64,000 nucleotides of DNA, from positions 1,922,001 through 1,986,000 of the forward strand of contig NZ_LNJP01000003.1 of NCBI RefSeq assembly GCF_001547525.1, read 5' to 3'. The notes under the pieces were generated by a model. The model was not told the DNA's origin and ran no database searches. It saw only the letters and a program-made list of their open reading frames with translations. The position numbers and the translations under genes are program-made. Origin of the DNA: Burkholderia anthina. GTDB lineage: Bacteria; Pseudomonadota; Gammaproteobacteria; Burkholderiales; Burkholderiaceae. Below, in pieces: positions 28,915 through 37,855 of the stretch (its first letter is position 1; each line of letters opens with the position of its first letter).

Positions 28915-30054
28915 ATGAAGCACACGAAAGTTGCCGTAGCCGCCGCGCTTGCATGCGCGGCCTGTATTCCCGCCATCGGACACGCGCAAAGCAGCGTGAC
29001 GCTGTACGGGATTCTCGACGCCGGTATCACGTACGTGAACAACACGGGCGGCTCGCACGTGGTCAAGTTCGACGACGGCGTCGCGTACGGAAACCGCTTC
29101 GGCCTCAAGGGCACCGAAGACCTGGGCGGCGGCCTGAAGGCCGTGTTCGTGCTCGAGAGCGGCTTCCGTCTCGGCAACGGGCAACTCGGCTTCGGCGGTG
29201 CGGAATTCGGCCGGCAGGCGTATGTGGGCCTGCAGAACGACTGGGGCACGTTGTCGTTCGGCAACCAGCTCGACATCACGAACGAACTCGTGTCGATCTA
29301 CAACATCTCGGCCTGGGGCAGCGGTTATGCGATCCACCAGGGCGACTTCGACCGCTTCAACGGCGACCGCCTGCCGAATTCGGTGAAGTTCCTGTCGAAC
29401 GACATGAGCGGCTTCAAGTTCGGCGCGATGTACTCGTTCGGCAACGTCGCGGGCAACTTCCACCGCAACAGCGCATGGAGCGCGGGCGCGAGCTTCACGA
29501 AGGGCGACTTCTCGATCGGCGCCGCGTACACGCGCCTGAACAACCCGAACGGCATCTACGCGTTCGACCCGTACGCGATGATCGGCACGCACACGTTCCT
29601 CGGCCAGCAGACCGTCACCGTCGATCCGGCGACCGGCGCACGTACCGACCTGTTCGCTAACACGCCGATGGGTGTCGACAGCCAGGGCACGTTCGGCATC
29701 GGCACGAGCTACACGATCGGCAAGCTGACGCTCGATGCCAACTACTCGTACACGACGATCAAGGGCTTCGGCCAGTCGTCGCACATGCAGGTGTACGAAG
29801 GCGGCGGCCTGTACCAGTTCACGCCGGCGCTGAGCTTCATCGCCGGCTACCAGCACACGCGCTTCGAAGGCCATCACTGGAACCAGGGCACGGCGGGCCT
29901 GCATTACCTGCTGTCGAAGCGCACGGACGTGTACATCTCCGGCGACTACCTGCGCGCGTCGCAGGGCGTCGATGCGGTGATCGGCTACAGCTTCACGCCG
30001 TCGACGACGCAGACGCAGGCCGACGTGCGGATCGGGATGCGGCATTCGTTCTGA
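28915..30054 (+). CDS. Gram-negative general porin (Burkholderia OpcP/Omp38 family)
   Basis: 379 aa, signal peptide MKHTKVAVAAALACAACIPA with cleavage near GHA-QSS. The mature N-terminus SSVTLYGILDAGITYVNN and GNRFGLKGTEDLGGGLKA are typical of the trimeric 16-strand porins of Burkholderia. The C-terminal residue is Phe (GMRHSF), the outer-membrane assembly signal. The start at 28915 is 24 bases after an in-frame ATG that would spoil the signal peptide. It is a single gene with its own strong terminator. The 260-base region upstream has no other gene. Confidence 0.93.
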   Translation: MKHTKVAVAAALACAACIPAIGHAQSSVTLYGILDAGITYVNNTGGSHVVKFDDGVAYGNRFGLKGTEDLGGGLKAVFVLESGFRLGNGQLGFGGAEFGRQAYVGLQNDWGTLSFGNQLDITNELVSIYNISAWGSGYAIHQGDFDRFNGDRLPNSVKFLSNDMSGFKFGAMYSFGNVAGNFHRNSAWSAGASFTKGDFSIGAAYTRLNNPNGIYAFDPYAMIGTHTFLGQQTVTVDPATGARTDLFANTPMGVDSQGTFGIGTSYTIGKLTLDANYSYTTIKGFGQSSHMQVYEGGGLYQFTPALSFIAGYQHTRFEGHHWNQGTAGLHYLLSKRTDVYISGDYLRASQGVDAVIGYSFTPSTTQTQADVRIGMRHSF

Positions 30055-30105
30055 GCGGGTAGGTGCCGTGTAGTGATGTGACGTCTTCAGCGAGGTCTCT
30101 CTTTG

Positions 30106-30133
30106 GCGCGAACCGTGGTTCGCGCTTTTTTTT
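30106..30133 (+). terminator. Rho-independent terminator after the porin gene
   Basis: A perfect 9-bp stem, GCGCGAACC and GGTTCGCGC with a two-base loop region, is followed by eight T residues. It is a textbook terminator about 50 bases after the porin stop. Confidence 0.93.
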
Positions 30134-30302
30134 GCGCGATGCCGCGGCTCGACGGGGCGCGTGGCCGGCGGCCGGCCGGTTTTCGGCGGTTGGCATATCA
30201 TCGCGGTTTGGCCGCGCCTGCACCGTTGCCGCGCGCACGCATTCGCATGTGTCGTCGTTTCCCGAACGGCTGCGGTGCGCACCGCCAACCGCCGAGACCC
30301 CG

Positions 30303-31553
30303 ATGACCACCCCCGTGCCCGATTCCAGTCCTTTATCCCCGTTACCCGCCAACCTGTTCCGCCATGCACCGTTCCAGCGCTTCTGGGGCACGCGCGTGAT
30401 GTCGTCGCTGGCTTTCCAGATCCTGTCGGTCGCGATCGGCTGGTACGTGTACGCGCTCACGCACAGCGCGTTCGCACTCGGCCTCGTCGGCCTCGCACAG
30501 TTCGTGCCGATGTTCGCGCTGACGCTCGTCGTCGGACAGGTGGCCGACCGCTACGACCGCCGGCGCATCGCGACGATCTGCCAGAGCGTCGAAGCACTGG
30601 TCGCCGGCGTGTTCCTGCTCGGTGCGCTGCAAGGGTGGCTGGCCGCGCCGGCCGTGTACGCGCTCGCGGCGGTCGTCGGCACGGCCCGCGCGTTCGAGTC
30701 GCCGTCGGTGTCGTCGCTGCTGCCGGCCGTCGTGCCGCGCACCGACCTGCCGCGCGCGACCGCGCTGTCGACGTCCGCGAATCAGGCCGCGCAGATCCTC
30801 GGGCCCGCGTGCGGCGGGTTGCTCTACGGTGTCGGCGCACCCGTCGCGTTCGGCACGAGCGTCGCGGCCTTCGCGGTCGCGGCGGTGCTGAGCGGCACGA
30901 TTCCGCTGCGCGGCGCGCCGCCTGCGCGCGAGCCGGTCACGCTGCGCTCGGTGTTTTCGGGCATCGCGTTCATCCGGCGCGAACCGGCGATTCTCGGCGC
31001 GCTGTCGCTCGACCTGTTCGCCGTGCTGTTCGGCGGTGCAACCGCGCTGCTGCCGATCTATGCGCGCGACATCCTGCAGGTCGGCCCGTGGGGACTCGGC
31101 GCATTGCGCGCGGCGCCGGCGGTCGGCGCGCTCGCGGGCACGCTGTGGCTCACGCGCTTCCCGTTGAAGGGGCGGCCGGGCCGTGCGATGTTCGGCGGCG
31201 TGATCGCGTTCGGCATCGCGACGATCGTGTTCGGGCTGTCGAGGCATTTCGTGCTGTCGCTCGTCGCGCTGGCGGCACTTGGCGCATCGGATGTCGTGAG
31301 CGTCGTCGTGCGGCTGTCGCTCGTGCAACTGCGCACGCCCGACGACATGCTCGGTCGCGTGAGCGCGGTCAATTCGCTGTTCATCGGCACGTCGAACCAG
31401 CTCGGCGAATTCGAATCGGGCGTGACGGCGGCATGGTGGGGCGCGCCGGCCGCGATCGTCGTCGGCGGCATGGCGACGATCGCCGTCGCGCTGGCGTGGA
31501 TGCGGCTCTTTCCGCAGCTCACGAACATGAAGTCGCTCGAACGCGATGCGTGA
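30303..31553 (+). CDS. MFS transporter, EntS/MFS_3-like exporter
   Basis: 416 aa with about 12 hydrophobic segments. The loop motif between helices 2 and 3 is GQVADRYDRRRIATICQ, typical of the MFS_3 group that includes EntS. Several upstream frames are open, but the family N-terminus begins near LPANLFRHAPFQRFWGTRV, which supports the ATG at 30303. It could export a siderophore, drug or metabolite. The neighbours (porin, YbjQ protein) do not reveal the substrate. It converges on the YbjQ gene. Confidence 0.82.
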   Translation: MTTPVPDSSPLSPLPANLFRHAPFQRFWGTRVMSSLAFQILSVAIGWYVYALTHSAFALGLVGLAQFVPMFALTLVVGQVADRYDRRRIATICQSVEALVAGVFLLGALQGWLAAPAVYALAAVVGTARAFESPSVSSLLPAVVPRTDLPRATALSTSANQAAQILGPACGGLLYGVGAPVAFGTSVAAFAVAAVLSGTIPLRGAPPAREPVTLRSVFSGIAFIRREPAILGALSLDLFAVLFGGATALLPIYARDILQVGPWGLGALRAAPAVGALAGTLWLTRFPLKGRPGRAMFGGVIAFGIATIVFGLSRHFVLSLVALAALGASDVVSVVVRLSLVQLRTPDDMLGRVSAVNSLFIGTSNQLGEFESGVTAAWWGAPAAIVVGGMATIAVALAWMRLFPQLTNMKSLERDA

Positions 31554-31572
31554 CGCGTGATGCGCGTTCCCG

Positions 31573-31935
31573 TCACGCGTCCTGCATCACGCGCACGGCC
31601 GTGCCGTAGCAGATGACTTCCGTGACGCCCGACCCGATCTCGGTCGAGTCGTAGCGCATCGCGACGATCGCATTCGCACCGAGCTTGCGCGCATCGGCGA
31701 GCATCTTGTCGAAAGCCTGCTCGCGCGCCTTCTCGCACAGCGACGTATAGAGCGTGATGTTGCCGCCGAAGATCGTCTGCAGCGACGCGCCGAACGAGCC
31801 GACGATCGAGCGCGAGCGCACGACGATACCCTGCGCGACGCCGAGCGAGCGGACGGTCGTATGGCCGGGCAGGTCGAACGCGGTCGTGACGCGATCGGGC
31901 GACAGGTCGTCGATGGAGCGGGTGGATTCGGTCAT
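31573..31935 (-). CDS. YbjQ family (DUF74) protein
   Basis: 120 aa, normal for the family. The conserved core is visible: [39 protein letters not shown] and [17 protein letters not shown]. Members form pentamers and have been called heavy-metal-binding, but the function is not established. The start at 31935 gives the family N-terminus; an in-frame ATG 60 bases upstream is less likely. It converges on the MFS gene with only about 20 bases between stops. Confidence 0.85.
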   Translation of the reverse strand: MTESTRSIDDLSPDRVTTAFDLPGHTTVRSLGVAQGIVVRSRSIVGSFGASLQTIFGGNITLYTSLCEKAREQAFDKMLADARKLGANAIVAMRYDSTEIGSGVTEVICYGTAVRVMQDA

Positions 31936-32067
31936 GGTGGGCGAGCGTGTAGCGAGTGGTCGAACGACGATTCTAGCCGGACGGAGCAGAGGCATTCGAA
32001 CGGGCGCACCCGCGCGGGTGAACGCCCGTTTCGTTGCCGAACGAGAAAGCCGCTCGACGACGAACGC

Positions 32068-33321
32068 TCAGCGCTTGATCGTCGCGCCCGCCATGCCGCC
32101 GAGATCGACCGCATAGGCCAGCGCCAGCTTGCCGAATTTCAGCGCATGGTTCGCCTGTCGATCCGAGTTTTCCAGCGTGTCGTTCACCGTGTGAATGTAC
32201 GGGCTGTCGTTCTGGTCTGCCTCGAACGGGAACGATGCCGGATACCCCTGCGCATTCCACGACGCGTGATCCGAGCACGCATAGCCGCACTGCGACGTGC
32301 CGATCGCGAGCTCGGGCAGGTAGGTCGCCGCCAGGTTCTTCACGTAGGTGTTCTGCGCCGCGTTCGTGTAGTCGGTGATCAGGTAGATATCCTTCGGATC
32401 GCCCTTGTAGTTCGTCATGTCGAGCTGCAGCACGCCGACCACGTTCGCATTCTGCGTGCGGAACTGCTTCGCGATCGCCTTCGAGCCGAGCAGGCCGGCT
32501 TCCTCGGCCGCGTACCCGACGAACTTGATCGTCCGTTTCGGCCGGTAGTTGTTCGCGAGCAGCACGCGTAGCGCCTCGGTCAGGCTGGCGATGCCCGACG
32601 CATCGTCGTCGGCGCCGGGCGAGCGCGTGTTCTCCGTCGTGCGGCCGACGGTCGAATCGAGGTGGCCGCCGAGCACGACGGTGCCCGCGGCCGGATCGCT
32701 GCCGCGGATCGTCAGGATCACGGATTTCTGCGGAAAACCGGTATGCGCGAACTGTTCGACGGTGATGTCGGCGCGCGAGCCGGCCAGCTGCTTCCACTGC
32801 AGCGCGAGCCAGTCGGACGCCGCGACGCCGTGCGACGTCGTGTAGTAGCGGTTCGTGAAGCCGGACAGCGACGTGATCGTGCCGACGATGTTGCTCGCCT
32901 GCAGTTGCTGGATCCACGCGCCGATCTGCGGCACGTTCGACACCGTGTACGCGGGGGCGGCGGCCTGTTTCGCGAGCGTCGCCGGCAACGGCTGCAGCGC
33001 CTGCCGCGCGTCGTCGAACGAATCGTGGACGACGTAGCCGGGCCCGTGGCCGCGCGTGTGGTGGACGGCGTGGGCCAGTTCGCCGAGCCGGGCATCGTCG
33101 ATCTCGACGACGTGAACGGTTTCGCGGCGCGCGGCGCCGTCGGCCGCCTTGCCGGCGTCGACGCTCGCGCTGTATTGCGCGGTTGCGGACGCATCGATGC
33201 GTTGAAGCTGGCGGAACGCGGTGTCGCCGAGCGTGATCCAGACGGGTGTCGCGTGCGCGGCGGCGGTCAGCAACATGCCGCCCAGCGCGGCGCTGAGGCG
33301 GGTCGGTGTCAGAGTAGGCAT
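32068..33321 (-). CDS. Secreted M28 family aminopeptidase
   Basis: 417 aa with a signal peptide (LSAALGGMLLTAAAHA). The full M28 zinc set is visible: His in VLGGHLDSTVG, Asp in GADDDASGI, Glu-Glu in AAEEAGLLG, Asp in LQLDMTNYKG, and His in SDHASWNAQG. It should be a leucine-type aminopeptidase that acts outside the cell or in the periplasm. A propeptide-like region of about 100 residues separates the signal from the catalytic domain. It lies 79 bases downstream of the ZmpB-like protease in the same direction, so the two are probably co-expressed to degrade protein to amino acids. Confidence 0.88.
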   Translation of the reverse strand: MPTLTPTRLSAALGGMLLTAAAHATPVWITLGDTAFRQLQRIDASATAQYSASVDAGKAADGAARRETVHVVEIDDARLGELAHAVHHTRGHGPGYVVHDSFDDARQALQPLPATLAKQAAAPAYTVSNVPQIGAWIQQLQASNIVGTITSLSGFTNRYYTTSHGVAASDWLALQWKQLAGSRADITVEQFAHTGFPQKSVILTIRGSDPAAGTVVLGGHLDSTVGRTTENTRSPGADDDASGIASLTEALRVLLANNYRPKRTIKFVGYAAEEAGLLGSKAIAKQFRTQNANVVGVLQLDMTNYKGDPKDIYLITDYTNAAQNTYVKNLAATYLPELAIGTSQCGYACSDHASWNAQGYPASFPFEADQNDSPYIHTVNDTLENSDRQANHALKFGKLALAYAVDLGGMAGATIKR

Positions 33322-33400
33322 GTTCGATCTCGTGAGGATGGCGATGTCGATGAAGGGAGCGCGCCGCAGGTCGTGCGATGCGCTCCCGCCTGCTGCGGGA

Positions 33401-35113
33401 TTACGACTTCTGCGGGACGGTCACGCCGTACGTGCAGCTCTTGTTGTACGCGTTGCCGATCGCGGCGAGCTGCGCGTTGCTGTAGCCGAGCGCGGATGCG
33501 GCGGTCAGCACGGCCTGCGCGGCGGCCTTCTGGTTGGTCGAGCTGTTGGTCATCGACAGCCCCTTCAGGAACGCCTTGTCCATCGCCTGCGCGCCGATCG
33601 CGTCGCGCGCGACGAGGTTGCACGACGCCCAGTACTGGCCGGCCGTGTGGATCTCGGCGCCGCGCGCCTGCGCATAGGTGCGCCCGACGTTCCAGTTGGT
33701 CACGCGGCCGGCCCAGAACTCGTTGTGGCCGTCCCAGTTGTAGACCCAGTGATACTGCGCGTCCGACGGGCTCCACTGGTTGAAGTCGCGGCTGTACGCG
33801 GCGGCGAGATAGTCGCCGGTGCCTTCGGACAAGCCTTCCTGTTGCGACAGGCCGCCGTTGGTGACCCAGTCGTGGATGCCGTGGCCGAGCTCGTGGATCA
33901 CGACGTCCGCGTCTTCCGCGTCGTCGACGCCGCCTTGCCCGAAGGTCAGCCGGCCGCTGCTCGACGAGTACGACGAGTTGTCGTCGCCCGATTCGCCGTG
34001 CGGGTCGTACTGCACGCCGCCCGTGTACTGATACGGCAGCGCCTTGATGCCGAGCGTCTGGTTCACGTAGCGCAGGAACGTGTCGATGTGGTAGTACACG
34101 TTCACGGCCTCGAAATACAGGTTGCCGCGCGTGAATTCGAACGCGGGCGTGGCCTGCGACGGGCAGGCCTTGTCGAGCGGCGCGTCGAAATCGACGCATG
34201 CCGCGTACGGGCCCGTCAGCGTGTAGCGCGTGCCCGACTGCGCGACATCCTTCAGCGTCACGCGCACGCGCGCGGCCGTGAGCTGCGTCGAATCGGCGTC
34301 GTTGCCGTCCTTGTAGCCCGTGCTGCCGTAGCTGCTCTTCGTCGGCGACAGCGGATCGGGGCGGAACACGAAGCCGGTGCCGTCGGTCGCGTAGAACGCC
34401 TTGTCCTCGGCGCGCAGCACTTCGCCGCTGCCCGCGTCGATCAACAGCTCCCAGTCGCCCTTCGGGCCGTCCTGCGGGCGGCCGCGCACCTTCCATGCGG
34501 TATGCGTGCCGGCCTTGTCGACGAACGCGACGAGCTGCGCATCCAGATGCGTGAAGCCGCTCACGCCGAGATACGCGCGGGCGCGCTCGAGCGCCTGCTG
34601 CTGGTCGACGGCCTGCGACTTGTGCGTCGTCGCGACCACGCCGTTGATCGTGTTGCTCGCGACGTACAGGATGCGGCCGTCCGTCGCGACGGTCACCGCG
34701 ATGTCGCTGCCGTACACGGGCAATCCGGCGGCCTGCTGCTGCAGGCGCACGACGGTGAAGTCGGCGTCGTCGCGTTCCGACGTGACGACGAGGCTCGCGA
34801 GCGCGGTGGCGTCGAGCCCGAGCTGCGCCGCCTGCGACGCGATGAAGTCGCGCGCGGTGGCGGCGGGCGTCGCGGCGGCCTTCCTGGCGCGATAGGCCGG
34901 GTTGTACAGCGTGACGGCGACGCCGTCCGCGCGGAATTGCCCGGCGGCCGTATCGGCTTTCGCGGCCGGCGGCGCGACGCCGCGCGTCAGGCTTTCGCGC
35001 AGGCTCGCGGCCTGCGGATTCGACACTTTCGTATCGGCCAGGGTGCCGCCGACGATGCCGAAACCGAGCGCGAGACCCAGGGCGAGCGGCAATGCTTTGC
35101 GTGATGTCTGCAT
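33401..35113 (-). CDS. zmpB: Secreted thermolysin-like zinc metalloprotease, ZmpB-like
   Basis: 570 aa. Domains in order: signal peptide (ALPLALGLALGFGIVGGTLA), an FTP/PepSY-type propeptide to about residue 200 (DFTVVRLQQQAAGLPVYGSD), then the catalytic domain. The zinc motif is H407-E-L-G-H411, with Glu430 in GLSEGTGDYL as the likely third ligand. This spacing is closer to the M36/M4 border than to classical thermolysin. Burkholderia cepacia complex ZmpB is a secreted protease and virulence factor of this size, and an M28 aminopeptidase neighbour also fits. The symbol is from memory and context, without alignment. The long AT-rich upstream region suggests complex regulation. Confidence 0.75.
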   Translation of the reverse strand: MQTSRKALPLALGLALGFGIVGGTLADTKVSNPQAASLRESLTRGVAPPAAKADTAAGQFRADGVAVTLYNPAYRARKAAATPAATARDFIASQAAQLGLDATALASLVVTSERDDADFTVVRLQQQAAGLPVYGSDIAVTVATDGRILYVASNTINGVVATTHKSQAVDQQQALERARAYLGVSGFTHLDAQLVAFVDKAGTHTAWKVRGRPQDGPKGDWELLIDAGSGEVLRAEDKAFYATDGTGFVFRPDPLSPTKSSYGSTGYKDGNDADSTQLTAARVRVTLKDVAQSGTRYTLTGPYAACVDFDAPLDKACPSQATPAFEFTRGNLYFEAVNVYYHIDTFLRYVNQTLGIKALPYQYTGGVQYDPHGESGDDNSSYSSSSGRLTFGQGGVDDAEDADVVIHELGHGIHDWVTNGGLSQQEGLSEGTGDYLAAAYSRDFNQWSPSDAQYHWVYNWDGHNEFWAGRVTNWNVGRTYAQARGAEIHTAGQYWASCNLVARDAIGAQAMDKAFLKGLSMTNSSTNQKAAAQAVLTAASALGYSNAQLAAIGNAYNKSCTYGVTVPQKS

Positions 35114-35593
35114 ACGTGATCCTCATCTCAACGGTTGGACACGCCCGCGCGCTCGTGGCGAGCAGGCACGACACGGCCCGCGCACCGGTTCGATGGAACC
35201 GGTGCGGCGAAGCGGTGCTGGGAGTCTCGACTGACTAAGGAAACCTAACTGTCAGGTCGAAAAGAAGCGGGCAGGCGAAGCGGAGGAGAAGCGAACGGCA
35301 GGCAGGTGCGGCGACGGCGAATCGAGCATCGTCATGTCATACCCCTCGGATCGATATCGGATATCGGTTGGCAGCCTGCACGACCCGACGCGCGTGGAGA
35401 TGACGCAAGCGTGTCGTTAGGCTCCCTATCTAACTTTGTTTGGTATGTTACAGAATATTTTCAACGACATTCCAGATTATTTTCGACGACCGCTTCGGTT
35501 GGCCGTTCAATCGCCGGCATTGTTGAGCGAACGGCGGGAAACGCTATCGGAACCCGCAATACCGCGCCGGATTGTAGTCAAAAGCCGCGACGA
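35114..35593. promoter_or_regulatory. 480-bp control region upstream of the ZmpB-like gene
   Basis: No gene is seen here. It holds a 15-bp dyad, ACCTAAC-T-GTCAGGT, at 35243-35257 (6 of 7 positions pair). Further out, an AT-rich stretch at about 35420-35490 contains two direct repeats described separately. The upstream AraC-type gene ends at 35594, so all of this probably serves the protease. Whether the dyad is a quorum-sensing (CepR) box is not decided; it is shorter than a typical lux box. Confidence 0.45.
35451..35490. repeat. Two 18-bp direct repeats spaced 22 bp apart
   Basis: CAGAATATTTTCAACGAC at 35451-35468 and CAGATTATTTTCGACGAC at 35473-35490 match at 16 of 18 positions. The 22-bp period is two helical turns, the arrangement used by AraC-family activators. 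The pair stands out as AT-rich in GC-rich DNA, about 340-390 bp upstream of the ZmpB-like start and just downstream of a GlxA-family regulator gene. Confidence 0.6.
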
Positions 35594-36538
35594 TCAGCGC
35601 GTTGCCCGCCGGTCGTTGCGCGGGCTCATCCCGAATCGCGCGCGATAGGTGCGCGAGAAGTGCGACGGCGATTCGAAGCCGCACGCGACGCAGACCGACG
35701 TGATGCTCATGTCGGTCTGTTGCAGCAGCTCGCGCGCGCGATCGAGGCGCAGGTTCAGGTAGAAGCGCGTCGGCGTGTCGTTCAGCGTCGCGCTGAACAG
35801 CCGTTCGAGCTGACGCCGCGTGATCGACACCTCCCGCGCGAGCGCGTCGGAGCCGAGCGGATTCTCCATGTGCTGCTGCATCGTGCCGATCACCTGGATC
35901 AGCTTGCGGTTGTGCACGCCGTAGCGCGCGGCGATCTCGAGCCGCTGGCTGTCCGAGCGCTGCCGGATGCGGCTGACGACGAACTGCTCGGAGATCGCCG
36001 CCGCGAGGTCGGCGCCGTGCCGGCGGCCGATCAGGTCGAGCATCATGTCGATCGACGCGGTGCCGCCCGCGCAAGTGATGCGCCGGTCGTCGATCTCGAA
36101 CAGCTCCTGCGTCGCGTTCAGGCCCGGGTAGCGCTCGCGGAACGCGGCGAGCGCTTCCCAGTGCAGCGTGAGCGATTGCGACGCGCCGAACAGCCCGGCT
36201 TCCGCGAGCACGAAGCTGCCCGTATCGATGCCGCCGAGCGTGGCGCCATGCCGGTGCTGGCGGCGCAGCCAGTCGCCGAGCGTACGCGTGTAGCAGACGA
36301 GCGGATCGAAGCCGGCGACGACGAACACCGTATCGACCCGCGGGACGTCCGCGCACGCGGCTTCGGCGGCGACCGGAATGCCGTTGCTCGCGGCGACGGG
36401 CGCGCCGTCCGCGCTGATCACGTGCCAGCGATAGAGCTCGGTGCGAAAGCGGTTCGCGACGCGCAGCGGCTCGACCGCGGACATGAAGCCGAGCGCGGAG
36501 AAGCCGGGCAGCAGCAGGAAGTGGAAATCCTCGGGCAT
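35594..36538 (-). CDS. GlxA/AraC-family regulator, possibly CdhR-like
   Basis: 314 aa. An N-terminal DJ-1/PfpI-like domain (FLLLPGFSALGFMSAVEPL, then GGIDTGSFVLAEAGLFG) is followed by two AraC helix-turn-helix motifs (LAREVSITRRQLERLFSA, VCVACGFESPSHFSRTYR). This architecture is shared by GbdR, CdhR, SouR and ArgR, which sense methylated amines or arginine. A carnitine operon lies 8 kb away, and in Pseudomonas the carnitine regulator cdhR adjoins caiX. This gene is therefore a good CdhR candidate that is now separated by the amine dehydrogenase cluster. That is inference; it could sense another amine. Confidence 0.8.
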   Translation of the reverse strand: MPEDFHFLLLPGFSALGFMSAVEPLRVANRFRTELYRWHVISADGAPVAASNGIPVAAEAACADVPRVDTVFVVAGFDPLVCYTRTLGDWLRRQHRHGATLGGIDTGSFVLAEAGLFGASQSLTLHWEALAAFRERYPGLNATQELFEIDDRRITCAGGTASIDMMLDLIGRRHGADLAAAISEQFVVSRIRQRSDSQRLEIAARYGVHNRKLIQVIGTMQQHMENPLGSDALAREVSITRRQLERLFSATLNDTPTRFYLNLRLDRARELLQQTDMSITSVCVACGFESPSHFSRTYRARFGMSPRNDRRATR

Positions 36539-36651
36539 CGGAGCGTGGGTGGAAGCGGGTGGACGTCGCGCACCGCGCGACGCGGCGAGCGGGCCGCGCC
36601 CGGCGCGCTCGCCGGACGTTCAAGCCCGATTATCGCGGGTTTTGCCGGCGC

Positions 36652-37614
36652 TCAGCGCGTTTTCGCACGATGCGCCGTCCGGCGCACGGTCGTCGACGGC
36701 AATTCGCCGAACTGGGCCTTGTACGCGTTCGCGAAATGCCCGAGATGCATGAAGCCCCAGCGCGCGGCCGCCTCGCTGATCGGCAGGTCGGATTGCCGCG
36801 TGTCGAGCAGCAGGCGCCGGACCTGCGCCAGGCGCAGCGAGCGCGTGTAGTTGAGCGGGCTCGTCTGGACGACCGACTGAAAGCTGTTCTGCATCGTGCG
36901 CCGGCTCACGCGCAATTGCGTGCAGAGGCTCAGGATGTCGACCGGCGCTTCCGGGTGCTCGATCACGTAGTCGTGCACGCGGCGCACGATGTCGGCGTGG
37001 CAGGCGTGCGTGAGCCGGTTCGACGGCTCGGGCATCCGGTACGTGAGGAGATCGACGAGCACGTTGCCGACGTCGGCGCGCATCGCGCACTGCGCGCGGG
37101 CCGAATCGAACGTGTCGGGCGCCGACAGCACGCGTTCGAGCAGCGTCGCGAGCTGCACGCTCGCGCGTTCGCGTGCGGCGACCGGCACCTCGACGACGCC
37201 GCGCCGCAGCGCGCGTGCGTCCAGCCGGACGTCGGCGGCATCTTCGATCTGCTGCATCAATTCGGGTTCGATGACCACGCCGATCAACGACATGTCGTCG
37301 GGTGAATGGAGTTCGAACGGTATGCCGCCGCGCGCCATCACGATCGTGCCGCGCTCGAGGCGCGCGTCGCCGAACGCGAAGGTGCCCGAGCCGGTCAGAG
37401 GCATGCCGAACACCGTATGGCCGTGCGGCAAACATCCGCGCTGGATGATGCGCACGTTCGCCGCTTCCTGGAAGAGCTGGACGCCATCGAGCACCGCGTA
37501 TTTGACCGCGCTGCGATACGCGCCGGAGCCGATCTGATCGTAACGCTGATTCCAGCCGCGCAGCGCCTCCGCATGCCGGTCTGCGTCGTCGAACCTCTGA
37601 TGAAACGCGAGCAC
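36652..37614 (-). CDS. AraC-family regulator of the amine dehydrogenase operon
   Basis: 320 aa. The N-terminal AraC-binding-like domain (FGMPLTGSGTFAFGDARLER) is followed by a C-terminal helix-turn-helix pair (LCTQLRVSRRTMQNSFQ, ISEAAARWGFMHLGHFANAY). The C-terminal RWGFMHLGHFA pattern is like EutR/FeaR-type activators of amine use. It is transcribed divergently from the TTQ dehydrogenase genes and is the likely activator of that operon. The effector would be the amine or its aldehyde. Confidence 0.8.
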   Translation of the reverse strand: MLAFHQRFDDADRHAEALRGWNQRYDQIGSGAYRSAVKYAVLDGVQLFQEAANVRIIQRGCLPHGHTVFGMPLTGSGTFAFGDARLERGTIVMARGGIPFELHSPDDMSLIGVVIEPELMQQIEDAADVRLDARALRRGVVEVPVAARERASVQLATLLERVLSAPDTFDSARAQCAMRADVGNVLVDLLTYRMPEPSNRLTHACHADIVRRVHDYVIEHPEAPVDILSLCTQLRVSRRTMQNSFQSVVQTSPLNYTRSLRLAQVRRLLLDTRQSDLPISEAAARWGFMHLGHFANAYKAQFGELPSTTVRRTAHRAKTR

Positions 37615-37855
37615 GGCACCTCCGGCGATCGTTCGGACCGCGCAAGATTAAACCGACCGGGCGGTCGACGCAATACGGGCCAGCGCTATTCCGCGCGCGT
37701 GCTTCGGAGGGGCGCAAGGCATGCCGCCGCGAGGCTTTCACGCACATTTCCGATATCCCGAATCGGCACGTACGCGTTGCCGGTCCGGGTGCTGGACGCA
37801 TTTATTGTCGAACTACAGTCGCCTCACACAACGTGAATTCCCCACTGGAGGCGGC
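37615..37855. promoter_or_regulatory. Divergent promoter region of the amine dehydrogenase operon
   Basis: This 241-bp gap contains a perfect dyad CGACCG-GG-CGGTCG at 37654-37667, close to the regulator start. A Shine-Dalgarno ACTGGAGG precedes the large-subunit gene. No clear -35/-10 pair is seen, as expected for an AraC-activated promoter. Confidence 0.35.
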
